The notes under the pieces are model-generated. The model saw nothing but the letters and a program-made list of their open reading frames with translations. It made no database searches and was not told the DNA's origin. Both the position numbers and the translations under genes were made by a program. A DNA stretch of 64,000 nt from Chloroflexota bacterium. GTDB lineage: Bacteria > Chloroflexota > Anaerolineae > Anaerolineales > Villigracilaceae. Below, piece by piece: positions 15,037 through 27,863 of this stretch; position 1 is the stretch's first letter, and each line of letters opens with the position of its first letter. The stretch spans positions 248,001-312,000 of the forward strand of contig JACRPQ010000006.1 of NCBI GenBank assembly GCA_016223135.1, written 5' to 3'.

Positions 15037-16479
15037 ATGTGGCACAACTACATCAACGCAACCACAATTGACGAAGCGCTGGCTGTCTTAGCCAAAGAGG
15101 GAGAGCGCGCCCGCCTCATCGCCGGCGGCACTGACCTCCTCCTCGAACTCGAACGCGGCGTCCGCACAGGCATTCACACCGTCATAGACATCTCGCGCAT
15201 CCCTCGCCTCGACCAGATTACCCTCGACGAAGACCGCGTCATTCACCTCGGCGCACTCGTCACACACAACCACTGCGTCGCATCGAAACTCATCCGCGAA
15301 CGGGCGGCACCACTGGCGCGCGCGGCGTGGGAAGTGGGCGCGCCGCAAATCCGCAACCGCGGCACGGTGGCAGGCAACCTCATCACCGCTTCGCCCGCCA
15401 ACGACACCATCACGCCCCTCATGGCGCTTGGCGCATCCGTCACCCTCGCATCCACGCGCGGCACGCGCACAATTCCACTCCAAGACTTCTACACCGGCGT
15501 CCGCAAAACGGTGATGCAGCCCGATGAAATGCTCATCGAGATTTCCTTCCCGGCGATGAAAGAGACTCAGCGCGGGACATTCATCAAACTGGCGCTGCGC
15601 CGCGCCCAGGCAATCTCTGTGGTCAACGTGGCGGTCATTCTTAATCTGGAGGCTGATACTGTCCAATCAGCCTCCATCACGCTGGGAGCGGTTGCCCCCA
15701 CCATCATCCACGCTGCCGAAGCGGAGACTTTCCTCGCCGGCAAGCGGCTCACCGATGAAGTCATCGAAGAATCCGCCCGCCTGACAATGCAAGCCGCTCG
15801 CCCGATTGACGACATCCGCGGTTCCGCCGCGTACCGCCGCGAGATGGTACGCGTTTGCACGCGGCGCGGGTTGAGGTCACTGCGTGATGGGGAGACTCAG
15901 GCTCAGGTCCCGGAAGATGCGGTGCTGTTGTGGGGAAATGAGTCGTCAAAGATCAAAAGTCAAAGGTCGGAATTTCCCGCCAGCCCCATCGAGACAACGG
16001 TCAACGGCAAAAAATACACAGTCAACAGCGGACACGATAAAACCCTGCTAAGATTTCTTCGTGAAGACTTGGGCTTGACTGGCACGAAGGAAGGCTGCGC
16101 CGAGGGCGAATGCGGCGCCTGCACCGTGTTCCTGGACGGCAAGGCGGTGATGGCGTGTCTTGTCCCTGCGCCGCGTGCGCACGGAGCGGAGATTGTCACC
16201 GTTGAAGGTTTGGCAGACCTCACCCCTGCCCTCTCTACGACAGACAGGCTGCACCCCGTGCAGGAGGCTTTCATTCAGGACGGCGCGGTGCAGTGCGGGT
16301 ATTGCACGCCGGGCTTTATCATGTCGGCGGCGAAACTGCTGGAAGAGAAACCCAACCCCAAGCGGGAGGAAATCGAGCAGGCAATTACCGGCAATCTGTG
16401 TCGCTGCACGGGCTATTACAAGATTGTTCAAGCGATTGAACATGCGGCGCAAAGGAAGGTGACAGATGGGCAAGTATAG
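15037..16479 (+). CDS. Molybdenum hydroxylase: fused FAD-binding and 2Fe-2S subunit (CoxM-CoxS/XdhB-XdhC like)
   Basis: 480 residues, equal to a medium plus a small subunit of the xanthine dehydrogenase family. The FAD part (1-290) has [15 protein letters not shown] (27-41) and [21 protein letters not shown]. The iron-sulfur part (317-480) has a plant-type cluster (Cys354, 359, 362, 374; [14 protein letters not shown]) and a second cluster (Cys420, 423, 455, 457; [17 protein letters not shown]). The two are joined by a short linker (301-316) that coincides with a heptamer repeat array. It carries electrons from the catalytic subunit at 17023. Confidence 0.93.
   Translation: MWHNYINATTIDEALAVLAKEGERARLIAGGTDLLLELERGVRTGIHTVIDISRIPRLDQITLDEDRVIHLGALVTHNHCVASKLIRERAAPLARAAWEVGAPQIRNRGTVAGNLITASPANDTITPLMALGASVTLASTRGTRTIPLQDFYTGVRKTVMQPDEMLIEISFPAMKETQRGTFIKLALRRAQAISVVNVAVILNLEADTVQSASITLGAVAPTIIHAAEAETFLAGKRLTDEVIEESARLTMQAARPIDDIRGSAAYRREMVRVCTRRGLRSLRDGETQAQVPEDAVLLWGNESSKIKSQRSEFPASPIETTVNGKKYTVNSGHDKTLLRFLREDLGLTGTKEGCAEGECGACTVFLDGKAVMACLVPAPRAHGAEIVTVEGLADLTPALSTTDRLHPVQEAFIQDGAVQCGYCTPGFIMSAAKLLEEKPNPKREEIEQAITGNLCRCTGYYKIVQAIEHAAQRKVTDGQV
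15942..15969 (+). repeat. Degenerate heptamer array inside the fused hydroxylase gene
   Basis: Four consecutive 7-nt units of the AAAGTCA type (15942-15969) encode the linker SSKIKSQRS between the FAD and 2Fe-2S parts. The same kind of unit forms arrays at 32964-33018 and 58481-58645. Confidence 0.7.
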
Positions 16480-16885
16480 TTCGCGGGTTGTCAAACCCTC
16501 CATGCCGAAGCGCAACACAGTCAATCCATATATGCGCGGCATCGGTTGTTTGCTCATGATCATTGTGCCGGTGTTTTCCTATGGAGTGGGCGATTGGCTT
16601 GCCGGGCAGGGATTTGGCTACCCGGTCATCCCGCGCGAATGGTACGGCGTCATCACCTTCCCAGCCTGGCTGTCGAATCTGGCGGGCTTGAATATCGTGC
16701 TGCAATTTCTGGCGCGCATTCCTCACCTGCCCGCCACGCTGGCGATTGCCGTTATCGTAATGATTGTCGTCGGCGGTCTCATGTCGGTCATTTTTGGGTG
16801 GGCATATTCGCTCCTCGCCCCTTCTCCCTACGGACCGATGGATGTACCGCCGCCGCGCGTGAAGACCCGAAAGTACAAACGCTAA
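16466..16885 (+). CDS. Small membrane protein within the molybdenum hydroxylase cluster
   Basis: 139 residues, not recognised. After a basic N terminus ([16 protein letters not shown]) there are about three hydrophobic segments (GCLLMIIVPVFSYGV, FPAWLSNLAGLNIVLQFLA, LAIAVIVMIVVGGLMSVIFG) and a Pro/basic cytoplasmic tail (PPPRVKTRKYKR). It overlaps the end of the fused subunit gene by 14 nt, so translation is probably coupled. Its place between the two hydroxylase genes might mean a membrane anchor or simply read-through organisation. Confidence 0.75.
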   Translation: MGKYSSRVVKPSMPKRNTVNPYMRGIGCLLMIIVPVFSYGVGDWLAGQGFGYPVIPREWYGVITFPAWLSNLAGLNIVLQFLARIPHLPATLAIAVIVMIVVGGLMSVIFGWAYSLLAPSPYGPMDVPPPRVKTRKYKR

Positions 16886-16909
16886 ACAGTGAAGGCTTAC
16901 GCTGATTAT

Positions 16910-16952
16910 GGCTCATTGGGAATTGACTTTGGTACACGGATTTCACGGAAAA
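16910..16952. repeat. Interspersed repeat, inverted relative to 56022-56079
   Basis: GGCTCATTGGGAATTGAC and GGTACACGGATTTCACGG recur as the reverse complement at 56022-56079. It lies between the small membrane protein and the hydroxylase large subunit. Confidence 0.6.
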
Positions 16953-17022
16953 TCCCAAAGAGCCCTGAATATCTCTCCTGTTTGATACAGCAGGCAGTTA
17001 CCCAAGAGCAGACCTAAAAACC

Positions 17023-19209
17023 ATGACCACCTACAACCACATTGGCAAATCCCTCGCGCGTGTGGATGCGCGCGGCAAAGTGACCGGCGAGACACCCTAT
17101 TCCGGCGACCTTTCGATGCCGGGCATGCTGCACATGAAGGTTCTGTTTGCCGGGCGTCCGCACGCACGGATTAAATCCATTGACACCAGCAAAGCGGAAG
17201 CCGCGCCCGGCGTGGTTGCGGTGTTCACCGCAAAGGACGTGCCGGTCAACGAGTACGGCTTGCAGTGGCAGGATCAGCCTGTCTTGTGCGGACCCGGCTC
17301 ATCGAAGCCCGGCGCGGACGTGGTGCGCTTCGTCGGGGACCAGGTGGCGGTCGTCGTGGCGGAAAGCGAAGCGCAAGCCGCGGCGGCGGTGAAGTTGATT
17401 AAGGTCGAGTATGAGGACCTGCCCGTCGTCACCGATCCGCTCGAGGCGATGAAGCCCGGCGCGCCGCGCGTTCACGAAGAGATTGGGGATTCAAACATCT
17501 GCGTCCATTACAAAATCCGCAAAGGCAACGTGGACGAGGCGTTTGCCAAAGCCGATGTCATTGTTGAAAGCGAGTACCGCACGCCGGTGCAGGAACATGC
17601 CTACCTCCAGCCGGAAGCGGGGCTGGCATATATTGACGATGAGGGGCGTGTGACGGTGGTCTGCGGCGGGCAGTGGACGCACGAAGACCAGGAGCAAATT
17701 GCCCATGCGTTGGGCTTGCCGGAAGACCACATCCGCGTGATTTATCCTGCCATCGGCGGGGCGTTCGGCGGGCGCGAGGATATGTCGGTCCAGATTGTTC
17801 TGGCGCTGGCGGCGTGGAAACTGCGCAAGCCGGTGCGCATTATTTGGTCGCGGCAGGAATCCATCATCGGGCATGGGAAACGTCATCCAGTCATTTTGCG
17901 CGCAAAATGGGGAGCGACGAAAGACGGCAAGGTCATCGCCATCCAAAACGAAATCATCGGCGATGGCGGCGCGTACATGTACACCACCAACAAAGTGCTA
18001 GGGAATTCCACGATTACCTCCACAGGTCCGTACTTCATCCCCAACGTGAAGACGGATGTGTACGGCGTTTATACCAACAACGTTCCCAGCGCGGCATTCC
18101 GCGGCTTTGGCGCCCCCCAAGCGTTGTTCATGGCGGAAATGCAGATGAACAAACTCGCCGAAAAACTCGGCATGGACCCGGTGGAATTTCGTCTGAAGAA
18201 TGCGCTCAAAGACGGCGACACGCTGGGCGTCGGCACGCCGGCGCCGGGTCCGGTCAGCGTGATTGAATGCATCGAAGCGGCGAGGCAGAGGTTTGGGTGG
18301 GATGGCGGAAAACGGAAAGCGGAAAGCGCCTCCCACATAAAAAGGGGTAGAGGCTTCGCGGCTGGGTTCAAGAACATCGGTTTTTCGTTCGGCTATCAAG
18401 AGAACTGCTGGGCAAAGATTGAGCTGCGCGGCAAGGCAGAGGTGGACGAAGCGATTCTCTACCATGCCAGCGCGGAGGTCGGGCAGGGTACGCACACGGT
18501 CATGGCGCAGATGGCGGCGGAGGCGTTGGGCATCCCGCTGGAAAAGGTGCGGTTGGTTGCGTCAGATACAGCAACGACCAACACCTCCGGTTCGGTCTCC
18601 GCCTCGCGCATGACCTTCATGTCTGGCAACGCCATCCGCGGCGCGGCGGAGATTGCGCTCAAAAAATGGAAAGCGGAGGAACGTCCTGCGGTTGGCGAGT
18701 TCAAGTACCTCGCGCCGCGCACCACCACCTTCGAGCCGGAGACGGGTTACTCGACTCCCAACTTCGCCTACGCCTGGGTTGCCCAAGCCGCCGAAGTGGA
18801 AGTGGACACCGAAACCGGTCACGTGCGCGTCATCCGCTTTGTCTCTGCAGACGATGTAGGGCAGGCAATCAACCCCGCCCTCGTGCAGGGACAGGTGGAA
18901 GGCGCGGTGGTGCAGGCGCAGGGCTACGCCATTCAGGAAGAGTACAAGACCAAAAACGGCTACGTCCTCACCGACCAACTCAGCACTTACCTCATCCCCA
19001 CCGTGTTGGATATTCCCGAAAAGGTCGAGACTGTCCTTGTCGAAGTGCCTGATCCAAACGGACCTTGGGGCGCGCGCGGCGTGGGTGAACTTCCTTACCT
19101 GCCGGTGGTTCCCGCCATCGCCGCCGCCATCCATGACGCGACGGGCGTGTGGATTGACGAGTTCCCGTTCACGCCGGAGCGCGTGCTGCGCGCGCTGGGG
19201 AAGATTTGA
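17023..19209 (+). CDS. Molybdenum hydroxylase catalytic subunit (xanthine dehydrogenase/CoxL family)
   Basis: 728 residues. The MoCo-binding large subunit: SLARVDARGKVTGETPYSGD at the N terminus, then AIGGAFGGRED, VPSAAFRGFGAPQALFMAEM, SAEVGQGTHTVMAQMAAEAL, and near the C terminus GARGVGELPYLPVVPAIAAA, whose Glu matches the catalytic Glu of xanthine dehydrogenase. The CO-dehydrogenase active-site Cys motif is not seen, so this is not an obvious CO dehydrogenase; a purine, aldehyde or N-heterocycle substrate is more likely. Residues near KRKAESASH are an in-frame heptamer-repeat insertion. It partners the 15037 product; YqeB at 21551 may help maturation. Confidence 0.92.
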   Translation: MTTYNHIGKSLARVDARGKVTGETPYSGDLSMPGMLHMKVLFAGRPHARIKSIDTSKAEAAPGVVAVFTAKDVPVNEYGLQWQDQPVLCGPGSSKPGADVVRFVGDQVAVVVAESEAQAAAAVKLIKVEYEDLPVVTDPLEAMKPGAPRVHEEIGDSNICVHYKIRKGNVDEAFAKADVIVESEYRTPVQEHAYLQPEAGLAYIDDEGRVTVVCGGQWTHEDQEQIAHALGLPEDHIRVIYPAIGGAFGGREDMSVQIVLALAAWKLRKPVRIIWSRQESIIGHGKRHPVILRAKWGATKDGKVIAIQNEIIGDGGAYMYTTNKVLGNSTITSTGPYFIPNVKTDVYGVYTNNVPSAAFRGFGAPQALFMAEMQMNKLAEKLGMDPVEFRLKNALKDGDTLGVGTPAPGPVSVIECIEAARQRFGWDGGKRKAESASHIKRGRGFAAGFKNIGFSFGYQENCWAKIELRGKAEVDEAILYHASAEVGQGTHTVMAQMAAEALGIPLEKVRLVASDTATTNTSGSVSASRMTFMSGNAIRGAAEIALKKWKAEERPAVGEFKYLAPRTTTFEPETGYSTPNFAYAWVAQAAEVEVDTETGHVRVIRFVSADDVGQAINPALVQGQVEGAVVQAQGYAIQEEYKTKNGYVLTDQLSTYLIPTVLDIPEKVETVLVEVPDPNGPWGARGVGELPYLPVVPAIAAAIHDATGVWIDEFPFTPERVLRALGKI
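18304..18324 (+). repeat. Heptamer array inside the hydroxylase large-subunit gene
   Basis: Three units of the form NNCGGAA (18304-18324) are read in frame as GGKRKAES, a segment that looks inserted before the conserved RGRGFAAGFKNIGFSFGY. Confidence 0.65.
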
Positions 19210-19220
19210 TTCCTGTTTCT

Positions 19221-19249
19221 TTACCGTACACAGAAACCCTAAAGGTCTG
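19221..19249. repeat. Single arm of the TTACCGTACACAGAAACCC inverted-repeat family
   Basis: This arm and the following AAAGGTCTG match one arm of the complete inverted repeat at 35381-35477; another partial copy is at 62239-62265. Confidence 0.6.
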
Positions 19250-19362
19250 TCTGTGGTTGGAATCTGTGATTGGAAAATGAACTTCAAAGCACTCTCTAAA
19301 GGATTATTTTGGTGCGTACTCGGCGTTCTCTTACGCCGACGGACACGGGAGAGAACGTCTTT

Positions 19363-19368
19363 TATACA
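19363..19368 (+). promoter_or_regulatory. Possible -10 box (TATACA) of the alpha/beta hydrolase gene
   Basis: TATACA ends 8 nt before ATG 19377, consistent with a leaderless mRNA. No clear -35 box. Confidence 0.3.
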
Positions 19369-19376
19369 AACAAGCC

Positions 19377-20258
19377 ATGCCATTTCCTCTCTTTGAGACC
19401 AAATCCTTGAACGACGAAGCCCGCAAGTTTGCGGGCGGTTCGTTCGTTACCCTGACCGACGGCATCACCCATTACGAATTGTCAAACCCCGAAGAGGGGC
19501 AAACCGTCGTCCTCGTTCACGGCTTTTCCGTTCCGTATTTCATCTTCGACCCCACCTTTGACTTCCTCACCCAAAGCGGGTTTCGCACGCTGCGCTACGA
19601 TCTCTTCGGACGCGGATTTTCGGACCGCCCGCGCCTGCGCTACAACATGGACCTCTTCGTCCGCCAACTGCATGACCTGTTGGATGCGCTGCGCTTCAAC
19701 CTACCCGTAAACCTGGTCGGGCTTTCGATGGGCGGACCCATCACTGCGGCTTTTACCGCGCGCCATCCAGAGCGGGTCAAGTCGCTGACGTTGATTGACC
19801 CGGCGGGAGCAAGGGCAATATCCCTTTCGCCCATGCTCAAGGCGATGAAACTGCCCGGGTTGGCGGAGGCGGTTTTCGGTCTGGCAGGAAGCGAGAGTTT
19901 GCTCAAGAGCGCGGCGAAGGATTTTTTCGATCCCGAACTGGTCGGTCTTTTCATCGAAAGATACAAAGTCCAGATGCAATACAAGGGCTTCAAACGCGCC
20001 ATCCTTTCGACCATTCGCAGCAATATGCTGGGGTCGTTCATCGAGGTATATCAAGCGGTTGGAAAGATGGACAAGCCCGTGCTGCTGGTTTGGGGGCGGA
20101 ACGATACGACGGTTCCTTTCGTTCATAGTGACGACCTGCGCGCCGCCATCCCGCAGGCGGAATTTCACGTCATCGAAGATTGCGGGCATATTCCGCACTA
20201 CGAGAAGCCCGATGAGTTCAACCCCATTTTGCTGGAGTTTTTGAAACGCCATGAATAA
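19377..20258 (+). CDS. Alpha/beta hydrolase
   Basis: 293 residues, full-length for the fold. The oxyanion-hole region is VVLVHGFSVPYFIFD, the nucleophile elbow GLSMGG (Ser117), the acid is in LLVWGRNDTTVPF and the His in EDCGHIPHYEKPDEF. No signal peptide is seen, so it is probably cytoplasmic. The DinB-like gene downstream overlaps by 8 nt. The substrate cannot be named; the DLFGRGFSDRP segment is typical of the general hydrolase/epoxide-hydrolase/haloperoxidase branch. Confidence 0.88.
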   Translation: MPFPLFETKSLNDEARKFAGGSFVTLTDGITHYELSNPEEGQTVVLVHGFSVPYFIFDPTFDFLTQSGFRTLRYDLFGRGFSDRPRLRYNMDLFVRQLHDLLDALRFNLPVNLVGLSMGGPITAAFTARHPERVKSLTLIDPAGARAISLSPMLKAMKLPGLAEAVFGLAGSESLLKSAAKDFFDPELVGLFIERYKVQMQYKGFKRAILSTIRSNMLGSFIEVYQAVGKMDKPVLLVWGRNDTTVPFVHSDDLRAAIPQAEFHVIEDCGHIPHYEKPDEFNPILLEFLKRHE

Positions 20259-20742
20259 ACAAGACATCACCCTGCTTTACAAGTACAATCAATGGGCAAA
20301 TGCGAAGATTTTGAACGCTGCCGCAAACGTAACGGACGAACAATTTCTTGCGCCCGCTTCCTTCCCGCACGGTGGCTTGCGCGGGACGCTCACGCATACG
20401 CTGTTTGCTGAATGGATTTGGCGTAAGCGCTGGGAGGGAAATTCCCCAGCGACAAGGCTCAAAGCCGCAGACTTCCCCACCTTCGACGCGCTGCGAACGC
20501 GCTGGGCGGAGGAGGAAAAGCAGCTCATGGCATTTGTGAATGGTCTGACAGACGAACGTCTGAACAGCCGCTTCTCCTATACTTCCACGCAGGGCGAGCC
20601 GTATGAAAGAATCCTGTGGCATACGATGGTACATCTCGTCAATCACGGAACACAGCACCGAGCCGAAGCCGCCGCACTGCTCACGGACTTTGGTCACTCG
20701 CCCGGCGATGTGGATTTCGTCTATTTTTTGAACGAGATGTGA
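20251..20742 (+). CDS. DinB family protein
   Basis: 163 residues, the full length of the DinB/YfiT four-helix bundle. Three metal-binding histidines are expected in TLTHTLFAEWIW (first) and in MVHLVNHGTQHRAEAAALL (the other two). Family members include thiol-dependent S-transferases and DNA-damage-inducible proteins of unknown function. It overlaps the hydrolase gene by 8 nt. Confidence 0.88.
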   Translation: MNKQDITLLYKYNQWANAKILNAAANVTDEQFLAPASFPHGGLRGTLTHTLFAEWIWRKRWEGNSPATRLKAADFPTFDALRTRWAEEEKQLMAFVNGLTDERLNSRFSYTSTQGEPYERILWHTMVHLVNHGTQHRAEAAALLTDFGHSPGDVDFVYFLNEM

Positions 20743-20758
20743 TCAATCATTTGAAAGA

Positions 20759-20787
20759 GACGTTCTCCGCCGACGTAAGAGAACGTC
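20759..20787. repeat. Short inverted repeat GACGTTCTC / GAGAACGTC
   Basis: Perfect 9-bp arms at 20759-20767 and 20779-20787. Related ACGTTCTC/GAGAACGT hairpins occur near 4761, 19326-19358 and 56126-56146, usually just before a gene. Confidence 0.5.
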
Positions 20788-20814
20788 GGCTGCGCATTAC
20801 ATCTATGGAAAACC

Positions 20815-21564
20815 ATGTTCAACCGACTCCGTAACTTCTTCATTCGCAACCGCTACCACATCGCGGTCTTCAGCCTGCTCAACCTTGCCTGCGCGGTGTC
20901 CATCGCTCTGGTGGCAGCGCGTGTGGTGTACACCGAAACAGGCAGACACCTCGGCTTGATTTGGAATCTCTTCCTGGCGTGGATACCTTTCATCCTTGCC
21001 TACATCGCCCACGCTGTTTCGTGGCGGCGCGTCTGGCTGTATCTCGTCATTCCGTTCGTTGCCTTCCTGTGGCTGATCTTCTTCCCCAACGCGCCCTACA
21101 TGCTGACCGACCTGCAGGACCTCGCCCGCGCCTCCAGCGGCGCGCCGCTCTGGTACGATGTCATCATCGTCGTCTGGTGTTCGTGGACCGCCATGCTGCT
21201 CGGCGTGGTCTCCCTCTATCTCATGCAGGATATTGTCATGCGAACGTTTGGGCGTTTCCTCGGCTGGGCATTTGTCTTTGTCATTTCGGGGTTGAGCAGT
21301 TTTGGCATGTATATCGGTCGCTTTGTGCGCCTGAACTCGTGGGACATCCTGCAAAACCCCGCCGAGACCGCCATGAACATCCTCGGTCTGGTCATTGACC
21401 CCAGCCGCAGGCTTGCCGCGTTCACGTTTCTGTACGCGTTCTTCTTCCTGTTTGTTTATCTCCTGTTGTATTCGTTCGGTCACTTACTGCAGGAGCAAAC
21501 CAACCGGGCGAAGGCATTGCCTGAACAACTCGAACCTACGCAGAAGACCAATGTTCAAAGATAA
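20815..21564 (+). CDS. DUF1361 family membrane protein
   Basis: 249 residues with about six to seven membrane segments. The diagnostic block is IFFPNAPYMLTDLQDL plus WNLFLAWIPFILAYI and SSFGMYIGRFVRLNSWDIL, characteristic of DUF1361, a family of unknown function found in many Gram-positive and Chloroflexota genomes. It overlaps the following yqeB-like gene by 14 nt. Confidence 0.88.
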   Translation: MFNRLRNFFIRNRYHIAVFSLLNLACAVSIALVAARVVYTETGRHLGLIWNLFLAWIPFILAYIAHAVSWRRVWLYLVIPFVAFLWLIFFPNAPYMLTDLQDLARASSGAPLWYDVIIVVWCSWTAMLLGVVSLYLMQDIVMRTFGRFLGWAFVFVISGLSSFGMYIGRFVRLNSWDILQNPAETAMNILGLVIDPSRRLAAFTFLYAFFFLFVYLLLYSFGHLLQEQTNRAKALPEQLEPTQKTNVQR

Positions 21565-22372
21565 CCTCGTGCTGGTGCGCGGCGGCGGCGACCTGGCGAC
21601 GGGCGTTGCGCTTCGTCTGTATCGCGCGGGCATTGGCGTCGTCATCACCGAACTTCCTCAACCGCTGGCAGTACGGCGGACGGTCTCGTTTGCGGAGGCG
21701 GTGTACGAGGGGGTGTGGGAGGTCGAAGGGGTGAGGGCAAGGCGTGTTGAGGCAGAGCAGCTAGCGGCGGCGCTGGAAGCGGGAGAAATCCCCGTCCTGA
21801 TTGATCCGCAGGCAAGCATCCTGCTTTCTTCTTTTTTCCACTTTCCAGTTGTAATAGACGCCCGCCTTTTGAAGACCCCTCCCCCTCCCCTGCCTGTCCC
21901 CGTCCCGCTTCACATCGGACTGGGACCCGGTTTCACCGCAGGAAGCGACTGCCACGCTGTCATCGAAACCCGCCGCAGTCACACGCTGGGACGGGTGATT
22001 TGGCAGGGACCCACACAACCCGACAGCGGCGAACCCGAAGGCGACCCGCGCCGCGTGCTGCGCGCGCCCGTTGATGGCGTGCTTTGGGGTGTGAAAAAAA
22101 TTGGAGAACATGTGGAGGAGGGGGAAGTGGTGGCGGTGATCGGTAATCAGCATTCAGTGATCAGTCCATTTGCGGGAGTGCTGCGAGGAATTATTCACGA
22201 TGGCTTGATGGTGAAACGTGGAATGAAAATCGGCGACGTGGACCCGCGGAACGATCCGTCGTACTGCTATCTGGTGTCAGACAAGGCGCTTGCCATCGGC
22301 GGCGGGGCGCTGGAGGCAGTGCTGTCGAGGCGGGAGATTCGGGAGAAACTGCTTGGTGATGGACAGGCTTGA
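21551..22372 (+). CDS. YqeB/EF2563-family molybdenum hydroxylase accessory protein
   Basis: 273 residues. The N-terminal Rossmann-like block NLVLVRGGGDLATGVALRL, then ITELPQPLAVRRTVSFAEAV, HIGLGPGFTAGSDCHAVIET and DVDPRNDPSYCYLVSDKALAIGGG in two pieces match the EF2563 family, described as associated with selenium-dependent molybdenum hydroxylases. Two segments look repeat-derived: a TTTTCCA/CTTTCCA pair at 21834-21847 and a heptamer array at 22136-22163 encoding IGNQHSVIS. ATG 21551 fits the conserved start. It probably serves the hydroxylase encoded 2.3 kb upstream. Confidence 0.85.
   Translation: MFKDNLVLVRGGGDLATGVALRLYRAGIGVVITELPQPLAVRRTVSFAEAVYEGVWEVEGVRARRVEAEQLAAALEAGEIPVLIDPQASILLSSFFHFPVVIDARLLKTPPPPLPVPVPLHIGLGPGFTAGSDCHAVIETRRSHTLGRVIWQGPTQPDSGEPEGDPRRVLRAPVDGVLWGVKKIGEHVEEGEVVAVIGNQHSVISPFAGVLRGIIHDGLMVKRGMKIGDVDPRNDPSYCYLVSDKALAIGGGALEAVLSRREIREKLLGDGQA
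22136..22163 (+). repeat. Heptamer array inside the yqeB-like gene
   Basis: Four units of the GTGATCA/GTAATCA type (22136-22163), read in frame, between conserved blocks EEGEVVAV and PFAGVLRGI. Confidence 0.7.
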
Positions 22373-22389
22373 ACAGAGCGGCTCGATAC

Positions 22390-22425
22390 AAAAAGGGCAG
22401 GTGCAGTTGCGCACCTGCCCTTTTT
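22390..22425. terminator. Bidirectional terminator between yqeB-like gene and amylase
   Basis: A near-perfect hairpin: AAAAGGGCAGGTGC pairs with GCACCTGCCCTTTT, with A- and T-runs on both sides. It serves two convergent genes. Confidence 0.85.
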
Positions 22426-22439
22426 ATTGCATGAACTTG

Positions 22440-27236
<4,797 letters not shown>

Positions 27237-27558
27237 AGATATTCTCCTCGATATCCAACAAAATGGTCTGGTTGCGGTTGCCGCCTGCCAGAGCGGCTGT
27301 CTCGGAACAAATTTCCCTTCTACAATGTTCGAGCCAGCAACACAAGCGATAGAACGCAATTTCATTTTACCTGCGCGTGGGCGGATGTCAATATGCAAAA
27401 CATTTTGTGTAACTTTTTCTCACGGACAGGTATACAGCGAAGCGTCAATGGAGGCGGGAGGCGCATGAAAGAAACCACTTGCAAGAGAGGCGCTTTGGTT
27501 GTATGCTAAAGATGGTCGTTTCAGTGGATCTCGAAACAATTGCAGAAAGGAGAACCTT
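27237..27558. other. Region between divergent amylase and small basic protein (322 bp)
   Basis: Contains the amylase ribosome binding site and promoter on the minus strand. No gene, RNA or repeat is evident in the rest. Confidence 0.6.
27364..27391 (-). promoter_or_regulatory. Amylase promoter
   Basis: On the minus strand TTGACA (27391-27386), 16-bp spacer, TAAAAT (27369-27364). The leader is about 120 nt and ends with GAGGAGA before ATG 27236. Confidence 0.7.
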
Positions 27559-27693
27559 ATGAGTCACTCCGGCAAAAGAGACAAAGAGCAAAAGGAAAAG
27601 AAGAAGAAAGCCAAACACACCATCAAGGAGAAGAGGAAACTGAAACAGGAGAAACACCAGCAAAATTCAAAAACACATGTCACCATTCCGTGA
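27559..27693 (+). CDS. Very small lysine-rich protein
   Basis: 44 residues, about 40% Lys or Arg (KRDKEQKEKKKKAKHTIKE), with no Cys or hydrophobic segment. The start is supported by AAAGGAG (27546-27552). Composition suggests a nucleic-acid- or ribosome-associated peptide, but no family is recognised with certainty. It stands alone, followed by a 12-bp GC-rich hairpin. Confidence 0.6.
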   Translation: MSHSGKRDKEQKEKKKKAKHTIKEKRKLKQEKHQQNSKTHVTIP

Positions 27694-27710
27694 TAGGAAG
27701 TTGGCGCAAA

Positions 27711-27740
27711 AATCGAGCCGGGCGGTTCCCCGGCTCGATT
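27711..27740. terminator. GC-rich hairpin after the small basic protein gene
   Basis: AATCGAGCCGGG (27711-27722) pairs with CCCGGCTCGATT (27729-27740). The T-run is on the minus-strand side (TTTTTGCGCC), so on the plus strand it is at best a weak terminator. Confidence 0.5.
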
Positions 27741-27863
27741 GCATTCATGGATATGCCCGTCGCCTCTCCGGGCTGTCTCCACAAACTCTCGCTCCTTCCT
27801 CCATAATTCATCCACAAAGGATTGATATAGTTTGGACATCAACAAACAACTGGAGGCTTTACC

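Noticed and set aside
17023-19209. Carbon monoxide dehydrogenase large subunit
   Set aside because: The CoxL active-site Cys loop was not found and no coxDEF genes are nearby; only membership in the xanthine dehydrogenase family is supported.
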